Of a stretch of 64,000 nucleotides of DNA, positions 1 to 9,022 are shown in pieces. The translations under genes and the position numbers were made by a program. The DNA comes from Spirochaetota bacterium. Lineage in GTDB: Bacteria; Spirochaetota; UBA4802; UBA5550. The first letter of the stretch is position 1, and each line of letters starts with the position of its first letter. The notes below the pieces were generated by a model. That model had not been told where the DNA came from and searched no databases. It saw only the letters and a list, made by a program, of their open reading frames with translations. The DNA lies in contig JAGNKX010000001.1 of assembly GCA_017999915.1 (NCBI GenBank), positions 310,001-374,000 on the forward strand, given 5' to 3'.

Positions 1-303
1 CTTATGGCCGCAGCATTAATCGGATGCGGGAAAAAAGTTCCGCTCCCCGACGACCAGAAGGTTTTCGCCGGCAAATGGGTCGCCGATGACGGCACCTTCG
101 TCACCATCTACCTTGACGGCGGCGGCGACCTGAAATCATCGAACTCCAGCGTGACCGGCGGCAGAACCACCATAACCGGAGACTCCCTTACCATCGGGAT
201 GGGGCCGATTAAGAAAACCATGAAAATTACCGAAAAGCCCAAGGAAGTCCAGGGGAAAAAGATTCTTGTCCTTGACGGTATCAGCTATACCAGGCAGCAA
301 TAA
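1..303 (+). CDS. Small lipoprotein, 5' end outside window
   Basis: The reading frame is open from the first base. The first in-window ATG lies only eight residues before the lipobox Cys (ALIGC), too short for a signal peptide, so the true start is upstream of the window. The mature part is about 90 residues with a GKWVADDGTF segment and alternating hydrophobic strands, resembling small lipocalin-like or DUF4923-type sheets, but I do not recognise the family. The lipoprotein at 60950-61399 begins its mature part in a similar way (IGKWEGVDRTG). It sits 30 bases upstream of two permeases with the same orientation, so it may be the lead gene of that operon or a passenger substrate. Function unknown. 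Confidence 0.7.
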   Translation, partial: LMAAALIGCGKKVPLPDDQKVFAGKWVADDGTFVTIYLDGGGDLKSSNSSVTGGRTTITGDSLTIGMGPIKKTMKITEKPKEVQGKKILVLDGISYTRQQ

Positions 304-333
304 TATTCCGCCGAACGGCATGACGCACCCCTG

Positions 334-1578
334 ATGAAACCGATAGTCCCCCTCATCGAGATCACCCTCGGGTGGCGGAACCTGTGGAAGAACAGGCGGC
401 GCACCGTCCTCACCCTGCTGACCATCATGGTCGGGTGCGCCTCCATCATATTCATGAAGGCCGCCCAGAAGGGCGCCTTCAGCCACATGATCGAGAACGC
501 GGTCACCTCCAACAACGGCCACATCCAGATCCATGAAAAGGGGTTTTGGGAGAACATGAGCATCGACTATGCTCTCAAACCGGGCCCCATCGCCGAAAAA
601 CTCCACCGGATTCCCTCCATAGCGGCCTATAGCCACAGGGTGCACACCGGCGGCCTCGTGTCGAGCGGCAGCACCACGGAAGGCGCGGTGATCCAGGCGG
701 TCGATCCGGACAGGGAGCGCGCGGTGACCGACCTGCACGCCCGCATTCTTCCCGGGGGCCGGTATCTACGGAGCGACGACCGGACGAACATCGTCATGGG
801 CTCCGTGATGGCGGAAAACCTCGGCGTCAGGGTCGGCGATACGATCTCGATGATCTCGCAGGGATTCGACGGATCAGTGGCGGCGGCGAACCTGGTCATC
901 GTGGGGCTCTTCAAGACCGGAAATCCGGAATACGACAATTACCTGGTCATCATGCCCCTGGCCAGGGCGATGGAAACCTTCACCATGATGGACCACATCA
1001 ACGCCATCGTCATCCGCCTCAGGGACGGCATGACCATGGAGGCAACACGCGACGAGCTGCGGCGCGCCATCGGCGAGAAAGATATCGAGATCATGGGCTG
1101 GGACGATCTCATGCCGGACATGGTGCAGTTCATCGACATGAAGCACGCCGGGTCCTACATCTTCCAGTTCATACTCTTCACCATCGCGGCCTTCGGCGTG
1201 ATGAACACGATCCAGATGTCAGTGTACGAGCGGATACGGGAATTCGGCATCATGATGGCCATAGGCACCAGGCCCGGGCAGATCCGTCTCATGGTGCAGA
1301 TCGAGTCCTTCTTCATAGCCCTGCTGGGAGTATCCCTTGGATCCGCTCTGGGAAGCGCCCTGGCCTTCTATTTCACCGTCAATCCCTTTGACTATTCCAG
1401 CCTAGCCGGCCAGATGAGCGTATGGGGCATTTCAATGACCCGTTTCCCGGCACGGCTTGAGGCGACGAACGTTCTGTCGACATCGGCAATCATGCTGTTT
1501 ATAAGCGTGCTATTCACGATAGGCCCGGCACGGAGCGCCTCGCGCCTCAGGCCCGTTGAAGCGATTCGAAAATTGTAA
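334..1578 (+). CDS. FtsX-like ABC permease (LolC/E or MacB type), copy A1
   Basis: A 414-residue inner-membrane permease of the FtsX/MacB_PCD family. The N-terminus (WRNLWKNRRRTVLTLLTIMVG, residues about 12-33) is the typical first membrane helix, followed by a roughly 230-residue periplasmic domain and three C-terminal helices ending in the family signature R(A)ASRLRPVEAIRKL. Such permeases pair with a LolD/MacB ATPase to move lipoproteins or other envelope substrates. No ATPase is adjacent here. The protein is very similar along its whole length to the permease at 44629-45879 (shared GHIQIHEK, SQGFDGS.AAAN, ETFTMMD and EIMGWD). It is followed by a second permease after 18 bases, so a heterodimer is likely. 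Confidence 0.9.
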   Translation: MKPIVPLIEITLGWRNLWKNRRRTVLTLLTIMVGCASIIFMKAAQKGAFSHMIENAVTSNNGHIQIHEKGFWENMSIDYALKPGPIAEKLHRIPSIAAYSHRVHTGGLVSSGSTTEGAVIQAVDPDRERAVTDLHARILPGGRYLRSDDRTNIVMGSVMAENLGVRVGDTISMISQGFDGSVAAANLVIVGLFKTGNPEYDNYLVIMPLARAMETFTMMDHINAIVIRLRDGMTMEATRDELRRAIGEKDIEIMGWDDLMPDMVQFIDMKHAGSYIFQFILFTIAAFGVMNTIQMSVYERIREFGIMMAIGTRPGQIRLMVQIESFFIALLGVSLGSALGSALAFYFTVNPFDYSSLAGQMSVWGISMTRFPARLEATNVLSTSAIMLFISVLFTIGPARSASRLRPVEAIRKL

Positions 1579-1596
1579 GAAAGAGAGGAAGCGTCT

Positions 1597-2853
1597 ATGG
1601 TCCGTCCCTCACTCGTGCGCGGTCTGGCCCCGCTCTTCCTGATCGGGTGGCGCAACCTGTGGCGCCAGAAGCGCCGCTCCCTGGTGGTCATATCCTCCAT
1701 AGCGATCGGCATATCCTCCATGATACTGCTGACGGGCTTCATCAACGGCATGACCGCGCAGATGGTGGACAACACCATCAACACGGCCCTGGGCCACGTC
1801 ACCCTGCATCGTAAGGAGTTCCACAACAGCATCAAGCTGGAATATAGCTTCATCCCGGGACAGGAAATCTATAACTCACTGAAGGGCGTTCCATCGATTA
1901 CGGCCTATGCCCCCCGTGTTGTCATAAAGGGAATGATCAGGTCGAGCGAGGCGTCCCGGGGAGTCCTTATAAAGGGGATCGACCCGGCCCTGGAAATAAA
2001 GGTTTCAAAGCTGCATGATTACACCCTGAAGAAGGAAGGCCGGTTTCTTTCAGGTCCATCCTCGGACGAAATCCTGATCTCCCGGTCCCTGGCGGAAAAA
2101 CTCGATGTGTATCATGACGACCGTATCGTCCTGATGTTCCAGGACAGGAACAACGAAATAGTGGGAGCGGGCCTCAGGGTGGCCGGCCTATTCGAGACGC
2201 CCATGGGCGGTTTTGACAAGGGCGTGGTCTTCGTCGGCATAAAGAAGCTCCAGGAGCTCACCGGCCTGGGAAACGCCGTTTCGGAGATAACCATGATAAC
2301 TGCGGATCGAAAGGATGTTAATGGGGTCAAAGGGCGCCTGTCGAAAAAAATCAGGCCTCCCCTGGAGATCCTCACCTGGGAGGAAATGGCCCCGAACCTT
2401 GTAAGCGCGATCCAGCTCGAGGATATCGCGATGTTCATCATCACCCTGATCGTGTTCATCACGGTTGTCTTCTCCATAGCGAACACCCTGATCATGTCCA
2501 TCATCGAGCGATTCCACGAGCTTGGCGTGATGAAGAGCATCGGCACACGGCCGTCCCATATCTTTTTCATGGTGATGTTCGAGGCTGCCAACCTGGGGCT
2601 CCTGGGCCTCGCCGCCGGCATTGCGGTGAGCGTCCCGGTCGTCATCATCCTGGGACAGAGCGGCATCGACTTTTCCTTCGCCCTGACCTCCATGAGGAAA
2701 TGGGGCATCGGCAGCGTCATCTACCCGTTGATCCTGCCGAAGGACATCATTGCGGCGGCCGTGATCGTTTTCATAACCACCTTTGCGGCGGCCCTGTATC
2801 CCGCCTTCAAGGCAGCGAGGATCAAGCCCCTTGACGCGCTGAACTACACATGA
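1597..2853 (+). CDS. FtsX-like ABC permease (LolC/E type), copy A2
   Basis: A 418-residue partner of the preceding permease. ATG at 1597 is preceded by a purine-rich AGAGAGGAAG ribosome site. The first helix follows WRNLWRQKRRSLVV, a large extracytoplasmic domain follows, and the last three helices begin at about residue 280 and end with AALYPAFKAARIKPLDALNY, the FtsX-family C-terminal signature. It aligns with the permease at 45893-47161 (shared EASRGV, LGHV/I, LGVMKSIGTRPS.IFF). Known family role: one of two permease subunits of a lipoprotein-release or macrolide-type exporter. Inferred: forms a heterodimer with the product of 334-1578 and borrows an ATPase from elsewhere, for example the one at 47172. 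Confidence 0.9.
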   Translation: MVRPSLVRGLAPLFLIGWRNLWRQKRRSLVVISSIAIGISSMILLTGFINGMTAQMVDNTINTALGHVTLHRKEFHNSIKLEYSFIPGQEIYNSLKGVPSITAYAPRVVIKGMIRSSEASRGVLIKGIDPALEIKVSKLHDYTLKKEGRFLSGPSSDEILISRSLAEKLDVYHDDRIVLMFQDRNNEIVGAGLRVAGLFETPMGGFDKGVVFVGIKKLQELTGLGNAVSEITMITADRKDVNGVKGRLSKKIRPPLEILTWEEMAPNLVSAIQLEDIAMFIITLIVFITVVFSIANTLIMSIIERFHELGVMKSIGTRPSHIFFMVMFEAANLGLLGLAAGIAVSVPVVIILGQSGIDFSFALTSMRKWGIGSVIYPLILPKDIIAAAVIVFITTFAAALYPAFKAARIKPLDALNYT

Positions 2854-2940
2854 CGAAATCTTTCCGAATTTAAAATAGTTATTGCCATGAGTTGCTTGGT
2901 ATATATGGTTTCATGGTAAGGATAACAACCGAGGTCGACC

Positions 2941-3786
2941 ATGGATACAGGCAAGGGAAAGCTCTACATGAAGCTGGGCGGATTTAAAAAAATTTCCGGC
3001 CAGTCGCAGTCAAAGGCACGGACCATGAGCATCCTCTCGAAGATCGCCCTGCCGTTCATATCAGGAAGAGTGATCATTGCCTGCGTCCTGATACTGATCG
3101 CCGCCTTCTGGGCAAATGACAACATCCGGAAAAAGGGCGTCCCTCCGAAATGCTGGTTCAGCATGACCGGTGATACCGCCGTTACAAAAGGGGTCATAAC
3201 AAATATTGAATTTATCGCACTGGGGCCAAAGAATAACAACGACTATAAAATACTATACGCCTACTCCGCAGGGGGTAAAACGTACAAGGGCGAATCTTAC
3301 CAGACGGGACTGATCTATCGGAAAAACGAGGCCATAGACGTCACCTATTCGGTGAAGGATCCCTCCTGCTCCTGCGGCGTAGCCAAGTGCCCCATTGAAG
3401 ACGCCATGTTCACGGTCATTTTCGGGGGTCTCTTTGCGCTGATTGCCCTTCTTCTCTTCCAGAGCGGCATCAGGAGGATGTTCAAAGCGATATGGATCAT
3501 CGAGCACGGCTTGACCGCAACAGCCACAGTGAAACACGTTACCCGTTCCAGCAAGATAGTCTGGACCATGAAATACGCCCGGACCGTAACGAAGTGGATT
3601 GTCTCCTACGAGTTCAAGGACGCGTCGGGAAACAACGTCAAGGGCACGGTTATCGCCCCGACCGAGGATTGCGTGGGCAAAGGAGACAGCATCGCCGTGA
3701 TCTATGATCCCGCCATGGCGGAAAACGCCATTGCCATAGACGCCCTCCCCTTTTTCGTGAAGACCAACCCGCCATGGCGGCAGTAA
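2941..3786 (+). CDS. DUF3592-like membrane protein with conserved cysteines, copy A
   Basis: A 281-residue protein with a basic N-terminus, one membrane helix at about residues 40-57 and a second at about 158-176. Between them is an extracytoplasmic beta domain of the DUF3592 kind (KILYAYSAGGKTYKGE), and a similar beta segment follows the second helix (WIVSYEFKDASGN). Four cysteines stand out: PPKCWF near residue 72 and DPSCSCGVAKC near residues 140-148. All recur in the paralogue at 49639-50496, as does the ending YDPAM.ENAIAI.ALP.FVKT.PP. It follows the permease pair by 87 bases, and the paralogue lies next to the second permease operon, so a link to that exporter is inferred. Biochemical role unknown. 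Confidence 0.8.
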   Translation: MDTGKGKLYMKLGGFKKISGQSQSKARTMSILSKIALPFISGRVIIACVLILIAAFWANDNIRKKGVPPKCWFSMTGDTAVTKGVITNIEFIALGPKNNNDYKILYAYSAGGKTYKGESYQTGLIYRKNEAIDVTYSVKDPSCSCGVAKCPIEDAMFTVIFGGLFALIALLLFQSGIRRMFKAIWIIEHGLTATATVKHVTRSSKIVWTMKYARTVTKWIVSYEFKDASGNNVKGTVIAPTEDCVGKGDSIAVIYDPAMAENAIAIDALPFFVKTNPPWRQ

Positions 3787-3806
3787 AAACCAATCCTCAT
3801 GCGTCC

Positions 3807-3843
3807 ATGGGCCCTTCACACGCTCATATCCAAAGGGCCCCAT
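3807..3843 (+). terminator. Candidate hairpin downstream of the 2941-3786 gene
   Basis: GGGCCCTT at 3809-3816 pairs perfectly with AAGGGCCC at 3833-3840, closing a 16-base loop. It lies 20 bases after the stop of the preceding gene. There is no long T-tract, so termination efficiency is uncertain. The remaining bases to 4058 are AT-rich and show no gene. Confidence 0.4.
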
Positions 3844-4058
3844 ATTCATATTAATCCAATCGTGGTTCATCCGCCTCATCTGACATAATCAGTAATTCCC
3901 CCGGATTAATGAGTCCACATACAGCGGTAATGGGTCCAATCTTAGCGGATTGGTCGACCCGATGCGGTTTGTGAGATATATTTCTCCCAACACATAAGGG
4001 CATGATACCCATTATTGATCATGCATCCACTTTAAAAAATTTTAAGGGGAATCCAGGT

Positions 4059-5714
4059 ATGAAAAAACATTGTTTTCTTATAGTCGCATTAATTTTTTTA
4101 TCATTTGTACTATCCTGTAACGAAAAAAAATCGTCAAACAAAGACATGGCCCTGCTGGCCGCCCTGCTCGGTAGCTCAACTCCCTCAAGCACAACCGCCG
4201 AAGGAACGAGAACCGATACCTCCAATCCCGATGATGTGGTCAGTAATATCACCTTTGACTATAACATTACCATTGATCTTTCAGCAAAAACGGCGCAACT
4301 GGGATCTGACACGGCCCAGGACTTCACTTCCGTCGCAGTGACGCCCCTCACCGGTGTGACCATATCCACAGCAAGCGGCGTCACCATTACTTCCACCGTT
4401 ACTGAAAAAATAAAATATGTCCTGACCGGCACATTAAGCGGAACCCTTATTGTCAATAGCAGCAGCGCATACCAGCTATACCTTAACGGGGCATCAATAA
4501 CCGCCACCGCAGGCCCTGCTATTGACCTTGAATCGTCACAGAAAGTATACATCGTTACCGCATCAGGAACGTCGAACACACTGGCTGATACCAAGAGCCG
4601 CACCCTGACAATGAAAGGCGCTTTATTCGGAAACGGCCCCATGATCTTCAGTGGCGAGGGAACATTAAGCATTACCCATTATTACCGGCATGGTATACTA
4701 AGCAATGATTATATACGGCTGTGCAGCGGCACCATCAATGTTTCCACCGGTAATACCGATACAGCGCGGAACAGGATCCATACAGTTAACGCCTTCATCG
4801 CTGACGCCGGTTCACTGACCATTACCGCTAATGGTCAAAAAACAGACGACGAGAGCAAAGGCATCAAGGTCGAGGGCTCGGAAACCACCGGAACCGGTAA
4901 AGGTTACATCGTAATCAACGCCGGCACCATAACCATAACATCCTACGGCAAGGCAATCACTGCCGGCTGGGACATCGATGAAGACGCGACCACGACTGAC
5001 ACCTCCGACGATCCCAACCCCTATGTCGAAGTTAACGGGGGAACCATTACCCTCACCACAACGGGAGTGCCCTATGAGACATCGACCGCGAGCAACAGTC
5101 CCGAAGGGATCGAGGGAAAATCCAGCGTTACGATCAACGGCGGCACATTGACCATCAACACGACGGACGACTGCCTGAACGCCGGCGATTCCCTCGTCAT
5201 CAACGGCGGCTATATCTACGCCAGGGGCTCCAACAATGACTCGATCGACTGCAACGGCAACCTGACACTGGCCGGCGGCGTTCTCGTGGCCATCGGCTCG
5301 GCCGCGCCGGAGGGCTCCTTCGACTACGACGATGATGATCCCTCGACATCGTACACGTTCAGGATCAGCGGCGGCACCTTCGTCGGCATCGGTGGAAACA
5401 CCGCCCGGCCGAACTCCGTTTCACAGAACGTGGTGGTCCTCGGCAGCCTTACCAGCGGAACCACCATGGCGATCATGTCAGGCAGCACAACGGCTTTCGC
5501 ATACACGATTCCGCAGTCCTACGCAACTATGATTCTTTCATCTCCCAAGATCGTAACCGGAACCAGTTACACGATCTATACGGGCGGAACCGCTTCAGGT
5601 GACGATCAATTCAACGGACTCTATCTTGGCACGTTGGGTTACAGCGGAGGAACGGCCGGCAGCACCTTTACGGCAACGTCGGGAATCACAAAGCTCGGGG
5701 GCGTTTATTTTTAA
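4059..5714 (+). CDS. Cthe_2159-like beta-helix lipoprotein (DUF4353)
   Basis: A 551-residue exported lipoprotein. I place the start at ATG 4059 because it gives a clean signal peptide with lipobox VLSC (Cys about residue 20) and has AGGGGAATCC upstream; the longer frame from 4002 adds only 19 unlikely residues. The mature protein is built of short NGG-type beta turns (SVTINGGTLTINTTDD, SLVINGGYIYA) as in the Cthe_2159 family, a right-handed beta-helix that binds pectin-like acidic polysaccharide and is related in fold to polysaccharide lyases. The low-complexity linker after the lipid Cys is Ser/Lys/Thr-rich. Likely surface-exposed and involved in polysaccharide binding. No other carbohydrate genes are adjacent. 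Confidence 0.8.
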   Translation: MKKHCFLIVALIFLSFVLSCNEKKSSNKDMALLAALLGSSTPSSTTAEGTRTDTSNPDDVVSNITFDYNITIDLSAKTAQLGSDTAQDFTSVAVTPLTGVTISTASGVTITSTVTEKIKYVLTGTLSGTLIVNSSSAYQLYLNGASITATAGPAIDLESSQKVYIVTASGTSNTLADTKSRTLTMKGALFGNGPMIFSGEGTLSITHYYRHGILSNDYIRLCSGTINVSTGNTDTARNRIHTVNAFIADAGSLTITANGQKTDDESKGIKVEGSETTGTGKGYIVINAGTITITSYGKAITAGWDIDEDATTTDTSDDPNPYVEVNGGTITLTTTGVPYETSTASNSPEGIEGKSSVTINGGTLTINTTDDCLNAGDSLVINGGYIYARGSNNDSIDCNGNLTLAGGVLVAIGSAAPEGSFDYDDDDPSTSYTFRISGGTFVGIGGNTARPNSVSQNVVVLGSLTSGTTMAIMSGSTTAFAYTIPQSYATMILSSPKIVTGTSYTIYTGGTASGDDQFNGLYLGTLGYSGGTAGSTFTATSGITKLGGVYF

Positions 5715-5734
5715 CATACCAGGGATATGGTGAT

Positions 5735-5769
5735 TAAAAAACGGGGGCCCTCATCGGAGCGCCCCTGTT
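5735..5769 (-). terminator. Rho-independent terminator of the 5769-7211 gene
   Basis: AACGGGGGC (5740-5748) pairs with GCCCCTGTT (5761-5769) including one G-T pair. On the minus strand the stem is followed by a run of T (complement of the A-tract at 5735-5741). The descending arm touches the stop codon of the minus-strand gene. It may also stop transcripts arriving from 4059-5714, as the genes are convergent. Confidence 0.65.
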
Positions 5770-7211
5770 CATTTAACCGCCGACAGGAAAAAGCTGTTGT
5801 AGGACCGGCTCTTAAGCTCCGTTTTACCGAACATGACGGTATCTTCGAAATACCCTCCGGCGTAGACCGTGCCGTTGGGGCTCACCGCGACAGAGTTGAC
5901 ATGGTCCCATTTTTTACCGCCGCCGCCGAAGGCCCACAGGGGTTTGCCGTTTTTATCAAACTTCGCCACCAGGGCATCATTTTTTCCGGGACTCCACCCG
6001 GCAATGGACGTTTTCCCGATGGACATCCTGTCAGAAAAGAACCCGCCGATGATGATGCTATCATCCTTATCGATGGCCAGTGAGCGGGGCTCATCGCCGC
6101 CGATATCGCCGTACGACACCGCCCACAGGCAATTGCCCGATGGATCGAACTTAGCGATAAAGATATCTTTCGGTATCAGGCTGTCGTCCTTTCTCGCCAG
6201 GGTGAATCTCTTACCGCCGACATCGGCAAAGGTTTTCGGATAGTTGCTCGGCCCCGGATACCCTACGCCGTCGATATATCCGGCGATGACGATGTTTCCA
6301 GCCGAATCGAATTTCATGTCAATGGGCTCTCCCCCGCTTCCTATTTTTTTGTACCAGAGGGGCTTTCCCCCGGGAGAGTACTTGACGAGGAACATCTCCT
6401 CGTCATTGAAGTCAGGGCCGTCGTGATGCTTTGTCACGGTGGTTTTATGGGTGAGGCCCCCGAAATCAGCCTCTTCAATTATGGATCCCGTGAAGTAGAT
6501 CGCGCCCTCTTTGTTAACGGCTATGGCCCTCCCCTGGACTTTGGTGATAAACATGATGTCTCCGCCGTTGACGTGAATCACGTTCATGACCTCGCCGGCT
6601 CCGGTATATTTTACAATAAACCAGTTGAGGCCCTTCTTTTTCTTCAGGGAGACCGTCCCAAATTTTATGTATTCACCATCAAAGCCGCCCATCGCATACA
6701 GGTTACCTCCGGTATCGGCAATGAAGCCGTCCAGAGTGATATATCCGTCGTTTACCGTGGTTTTTATCCAGGTCCGTTCCCCCTCAAGAGAGTAGCGGGC
6801 GATGAACATGGAGCCTTTCCCCGCGCTGCTTACCGACCCGCCACCATCAAGCTCCATCGTTCCGGAAAATTGCCCTGCGACGAATACCGAATCCCCACCC
6901 TGTGCGACGTAACTGCCGCAGTCAGGCCCCTTTCCCCCTCCGGTTTTTATCCATTTGACCGACCTATCCGGGGCAAAGGCGAACAGGAAAAAGTCATGGT
7001 CGTTCATCCGGGTGCTTTTTGCCGTATAGGTGACATCGCCTACAGTCATGGTGCCGTTGAATCCGCCGGTTGCGTAAATTGTCCCGTCCGGACCGGCGGC
7101 TATCGACTGGATGGTGCCGCCCGATGAAGGAAAGTTGATTACCCATTTAAATGCGGGCAATACTGGTATGACACAAAGAAAACAGAGAAGCAGGACAATG
7201 TTCTTTTTCAT
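5769..7211 (-). CDS. Exported beta-propeller repeat protein (SBBP-like)
   Basis: A 480-residue protein with a Lys-Lys signal peptide (MKKNIVLLLCFLCVIPVLPA) and a start supported by GGGGAGTGAGCC. The mature region consists of about seven repeats of the form D..GNIYA.GGF.G...FG....S...D.F..K.DPSGK.LW, the pattern of SBBP/beta-propeller repeats (for example GTIYATGGFNG, GAIYFTGSI, GTVYAGGYFE). No catalytic residues are evident. Such proteins act as secreted or surface-anchored binding scaffolds. No lipobox is seen, so it is probably periplasmic or secreted. The divergence from neighbouring functions gives no pathway hint. Confidence 0.8.
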   Translation of the reverse strand: MKKNIVLLLCFLCVIPVLPAFKWVINFPSSGGTIQSIAAGPDGTIYATGGFNGTMTVGDVTYTAKSTRMNDHDFFLFAFAPDRSVKWIKTGGGKGPDCGSYVAQGGDSVFVAGQFSGTMELDGGGSVSSAGKGSMFIARYSLEGERTWIKTTVNDGYITLDGFIADTGGNLYAMGGFDGEYIKFGTVSLKKKKGLNWFIVKYTGAGEVMNVIHVNGGDIMFITKVQGRAIAVNKEGAIYFTGSIIEEADFGGLTHKTTVTKHHDGPDFNDEEMFLVKYSPGGKPLWYKKIGSGGEPIDMKFDSAGNIVIAGYIDGVGYPGPSNYPKTFADVGGKRFTLARKDDSLIPKDIFIAKFDPSGNCLWAVSYGDIGGDEPRSLAIDKDDSIIIGGFFSDRMSIGKTSIAGWSPGKNDALVAKFDKNGKPLWAFGGGGKKWDHVNSVAVSPNGTVYAGGYFEDTVMFGKTELKSRSYNSFFLSAVK

Positions 7212-7244
7212 GGCTCACTCCCCGGATAACAGGATAGGATTTGT

Positions 7245-8000
7245 TTATTTGATCTTAACAAACTCTCCGAACATCCATACTTCGCTGTTGAAGCCGACGC
7301 TGACAAGGTACCAGTAGTTGTTCCAGCTTTGCACTTTGTCCCTCTCCCTGGTACGGGCGATGACGACCACTTCGGTATTGGCCGGGACCGATTGAAACTC
7401 TCCTCCCGGTCCGTATATCTCTTTATAGTATTCAAGGGACTTTGCATTAACCGACGGCTTTTCCCGGATTTTGACGTTCGTCGTGGTCACCCCCTTGGCA
7501 AGCCCCATGGCCACCACCGGCACCCCCTTGTATACCTTGCTCGTCCCTGCCTTGACCTTTGATTGTTCCACGGGAAAGGGCATGGATGCATCGTTTGTCG
7601 TGACGGCGTTTTTGTTTTTTTTCGACGTGCAGGTGAAGTATTTATAGTAATACAGGTCATCGGGCATTGTCCTGATGGAACAGTACGCCTCGCCCATGGT
7701 TTCGCCGCAGTCGCCGGCGGTCCCTTCCTTGTGGGTAGAACAAAAATCAGGCTTTAATAGAACAGAGTCGCCCTTGATCGAATAGGTCCCCTTGTTATAC
7801 CAGCTTACGCCTTCCGACCCGTACTCGTAGGTATAGGTCCCGTCAGGCGAAAACTTCAATTCGCTGCTGGATATGAGAGTGCCATATTGAAAGGCTTTTT
7901 TCGTCAGGAAACCCTGATCGATAGTGTTATCTCCGGCCATGGCAACAATCACTCTTAAGAGCGCTGGAATACAGACCGTTATGATGATCATTTTTTTCAT
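7245..8000 (-). CDS. Exported protein with C-terminal SH3b-like domain
   Basis: A 251-residue secreted protein. ATG at 8000 is chosen because it is preceded by AGGCGG and begins a normal signal peptide (MKKMIIITVCIPALLRVIVAMA), while the longer frame adds 19 residues with no ribosome site. The N-terminal half carries a lipocalin/META-like strand pattern (GTYTYEYGSEGVSWYNKGTY followed by a SIKGDSVLL strand) with several cysteines. The C-terminal 75 residues resemble a bacterial SH3 domain (TNVKIREKPSVNAKS ... WYLVSVG). It lies 33 bases upstream of the beta-propeller gene on the same strand, so the two may be cotranscribed. A cell-wall or envelope binding role is inferred only. Confidence 0.7.
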   Translation of the reverse strand: MKKMIIITVCIPALLRVIVAMAGDNTIDQGFLTKKAFQYGTLISSSELKFSPDGTYTYEYGSEGVSWYNKGTYSIKGDSVLLKPDFCSTHKEGTAGDCGETMGEAYCSIRTMPDDLYYYKYFTCTSKKNKNAVTTNDASMPFPVEQSKVKAGTSKVYKGVPVVAMGLAKGVTTTNVKIREKPSVNAKSLEYYKEIYGPGGEFQSVPANTEVVVIARTRERDKVQSWNNYWYLVSVGFNSEVWMFGEFVKIK

Positions 8001-8179
8001 AGGTACCGCCTGATTAATGATATGGTTAAACCTACACATAACAACCGATGATTTCAATAGATTTTTAAACGACAGTTATAAATTTTACTTCAATTGCTGA
8101 TCGATTAGATAGAAAAATGTATTGATTTTACCCGGCCATTGGCGGAAATTTTTTTTATTTTAGTGCAAGGGGTGTACTC

Positions 8180-9016
8180 ATGGACATACAAGGAGCGGTG
8201 GTACTCATCACCGGTGCATCAAGCGGCATTGGTAAAACAGCGGCCCTGGCCTTTGACCGTGCGGGCGCGAAGGTGGCCATGGCGGCGCGCCGGAAGGAAA
8301 GCCTCGAGGCGAACGCGGCCCTGATGAAAAACGCCCTGGTGCTTCCCACTGACATGGCAGATGAACAGCAGGCAATAGCCATGGTGGAAAAGACCGTCAA
8401 ACACTTCGGCAGGATCGACGTCCTCATCAACAACGCCGCCGCCATCATCGTGTCCCGCGCCGACGAGGTGAAGTCCGATGACCTCCTCCGCTCCTTCAGG
8501 ACGAACGTGGTCGGCCCCATCGCAGCCACGAACCGCGCCGTGCAGTACATGAGGAAACAGGGCTATGGCCATATCATCAACGTGGGGTCCCCGGGCTTCA
8601 TGATAGGCGTTCCCCTGTACACGCCCTATGTCTGCTCCAAGGCTGCCCTGTGCGGGTGGACCCGCACCATACAGGCCGAGTGGGCCGGCACGGAAATCAG
8701 GGTCAGCGAATATTTCCCCGGCTATATCAAGACCAACTCGCCGGCTGAATCGGGCTACGGCCCCGTGGAGCAGGACACCATCATCGATCCGGACCAGAAC
8801 TTCATCACGAGGTTCTTCACCAGGCCGAAAACCCCCGACGACGTGGCACTTCAGCTCATCGGCCTGGTGCGGAAGCCTAAGACCCTGGTCTACTCCAGCG
8901 TCCTCACCAGCTTCGGCTCCTGGGTGGCCAACATCCCCGGTAAGCGCCTCTCCATCGCGCGTAACATGGCCCAGGCCGCGCGGAAGAGGCTCGGCCTGAG
9001 AACGTTCCGGGATTAG
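8180..9016 (+). CDS. Short-chain dehydrogenase/reductase
   Basis: A 278-residue classical SDR. The nucleotide-binding motif TGASSGIG is at about residues 12-19, the NNAA strand motif follows at about residue 90, and the catalytic triad is visible as Ser in NVGSPG and Tyr/Lys in YVCSK. The C-terminal extension (about 40 residues with GKRLSIARNMAQAARKRLG) is basic and may associate with membrane, as seen in SDRs that act on lipid or long-chain substrates. ATG 8180 is preceded by AAGGGG. The downstream gene is convergent. Substrate cannot be deduced. Confidence 0.9.
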   Translation: MDIQGAVVLITGASSGIGKTAALAFDRAGAKVAMAARRKESLEANAALMKNALVLPTDMADEQQAIAMVEKTVKHFGRIDVLINNAAAIIVSRADEVKSDDLLRSFRTNVVGPIAATNRAVQYMRKQGYGHIINVGSPGFMIGVPLYTPYVCSKAALCGWTRTIQAEWAGTEIRVSEYFPGYIKTNSPAESGYGPVEQDTIIDPDQNFITRFFTRPKTPDDVALQLIGLVRKPKTLVYSSVLTSFGSWVANIPGKRLSIARNMAQAARKRLGLRTFRD

Positions 9017-9022
9017 GCGCGG

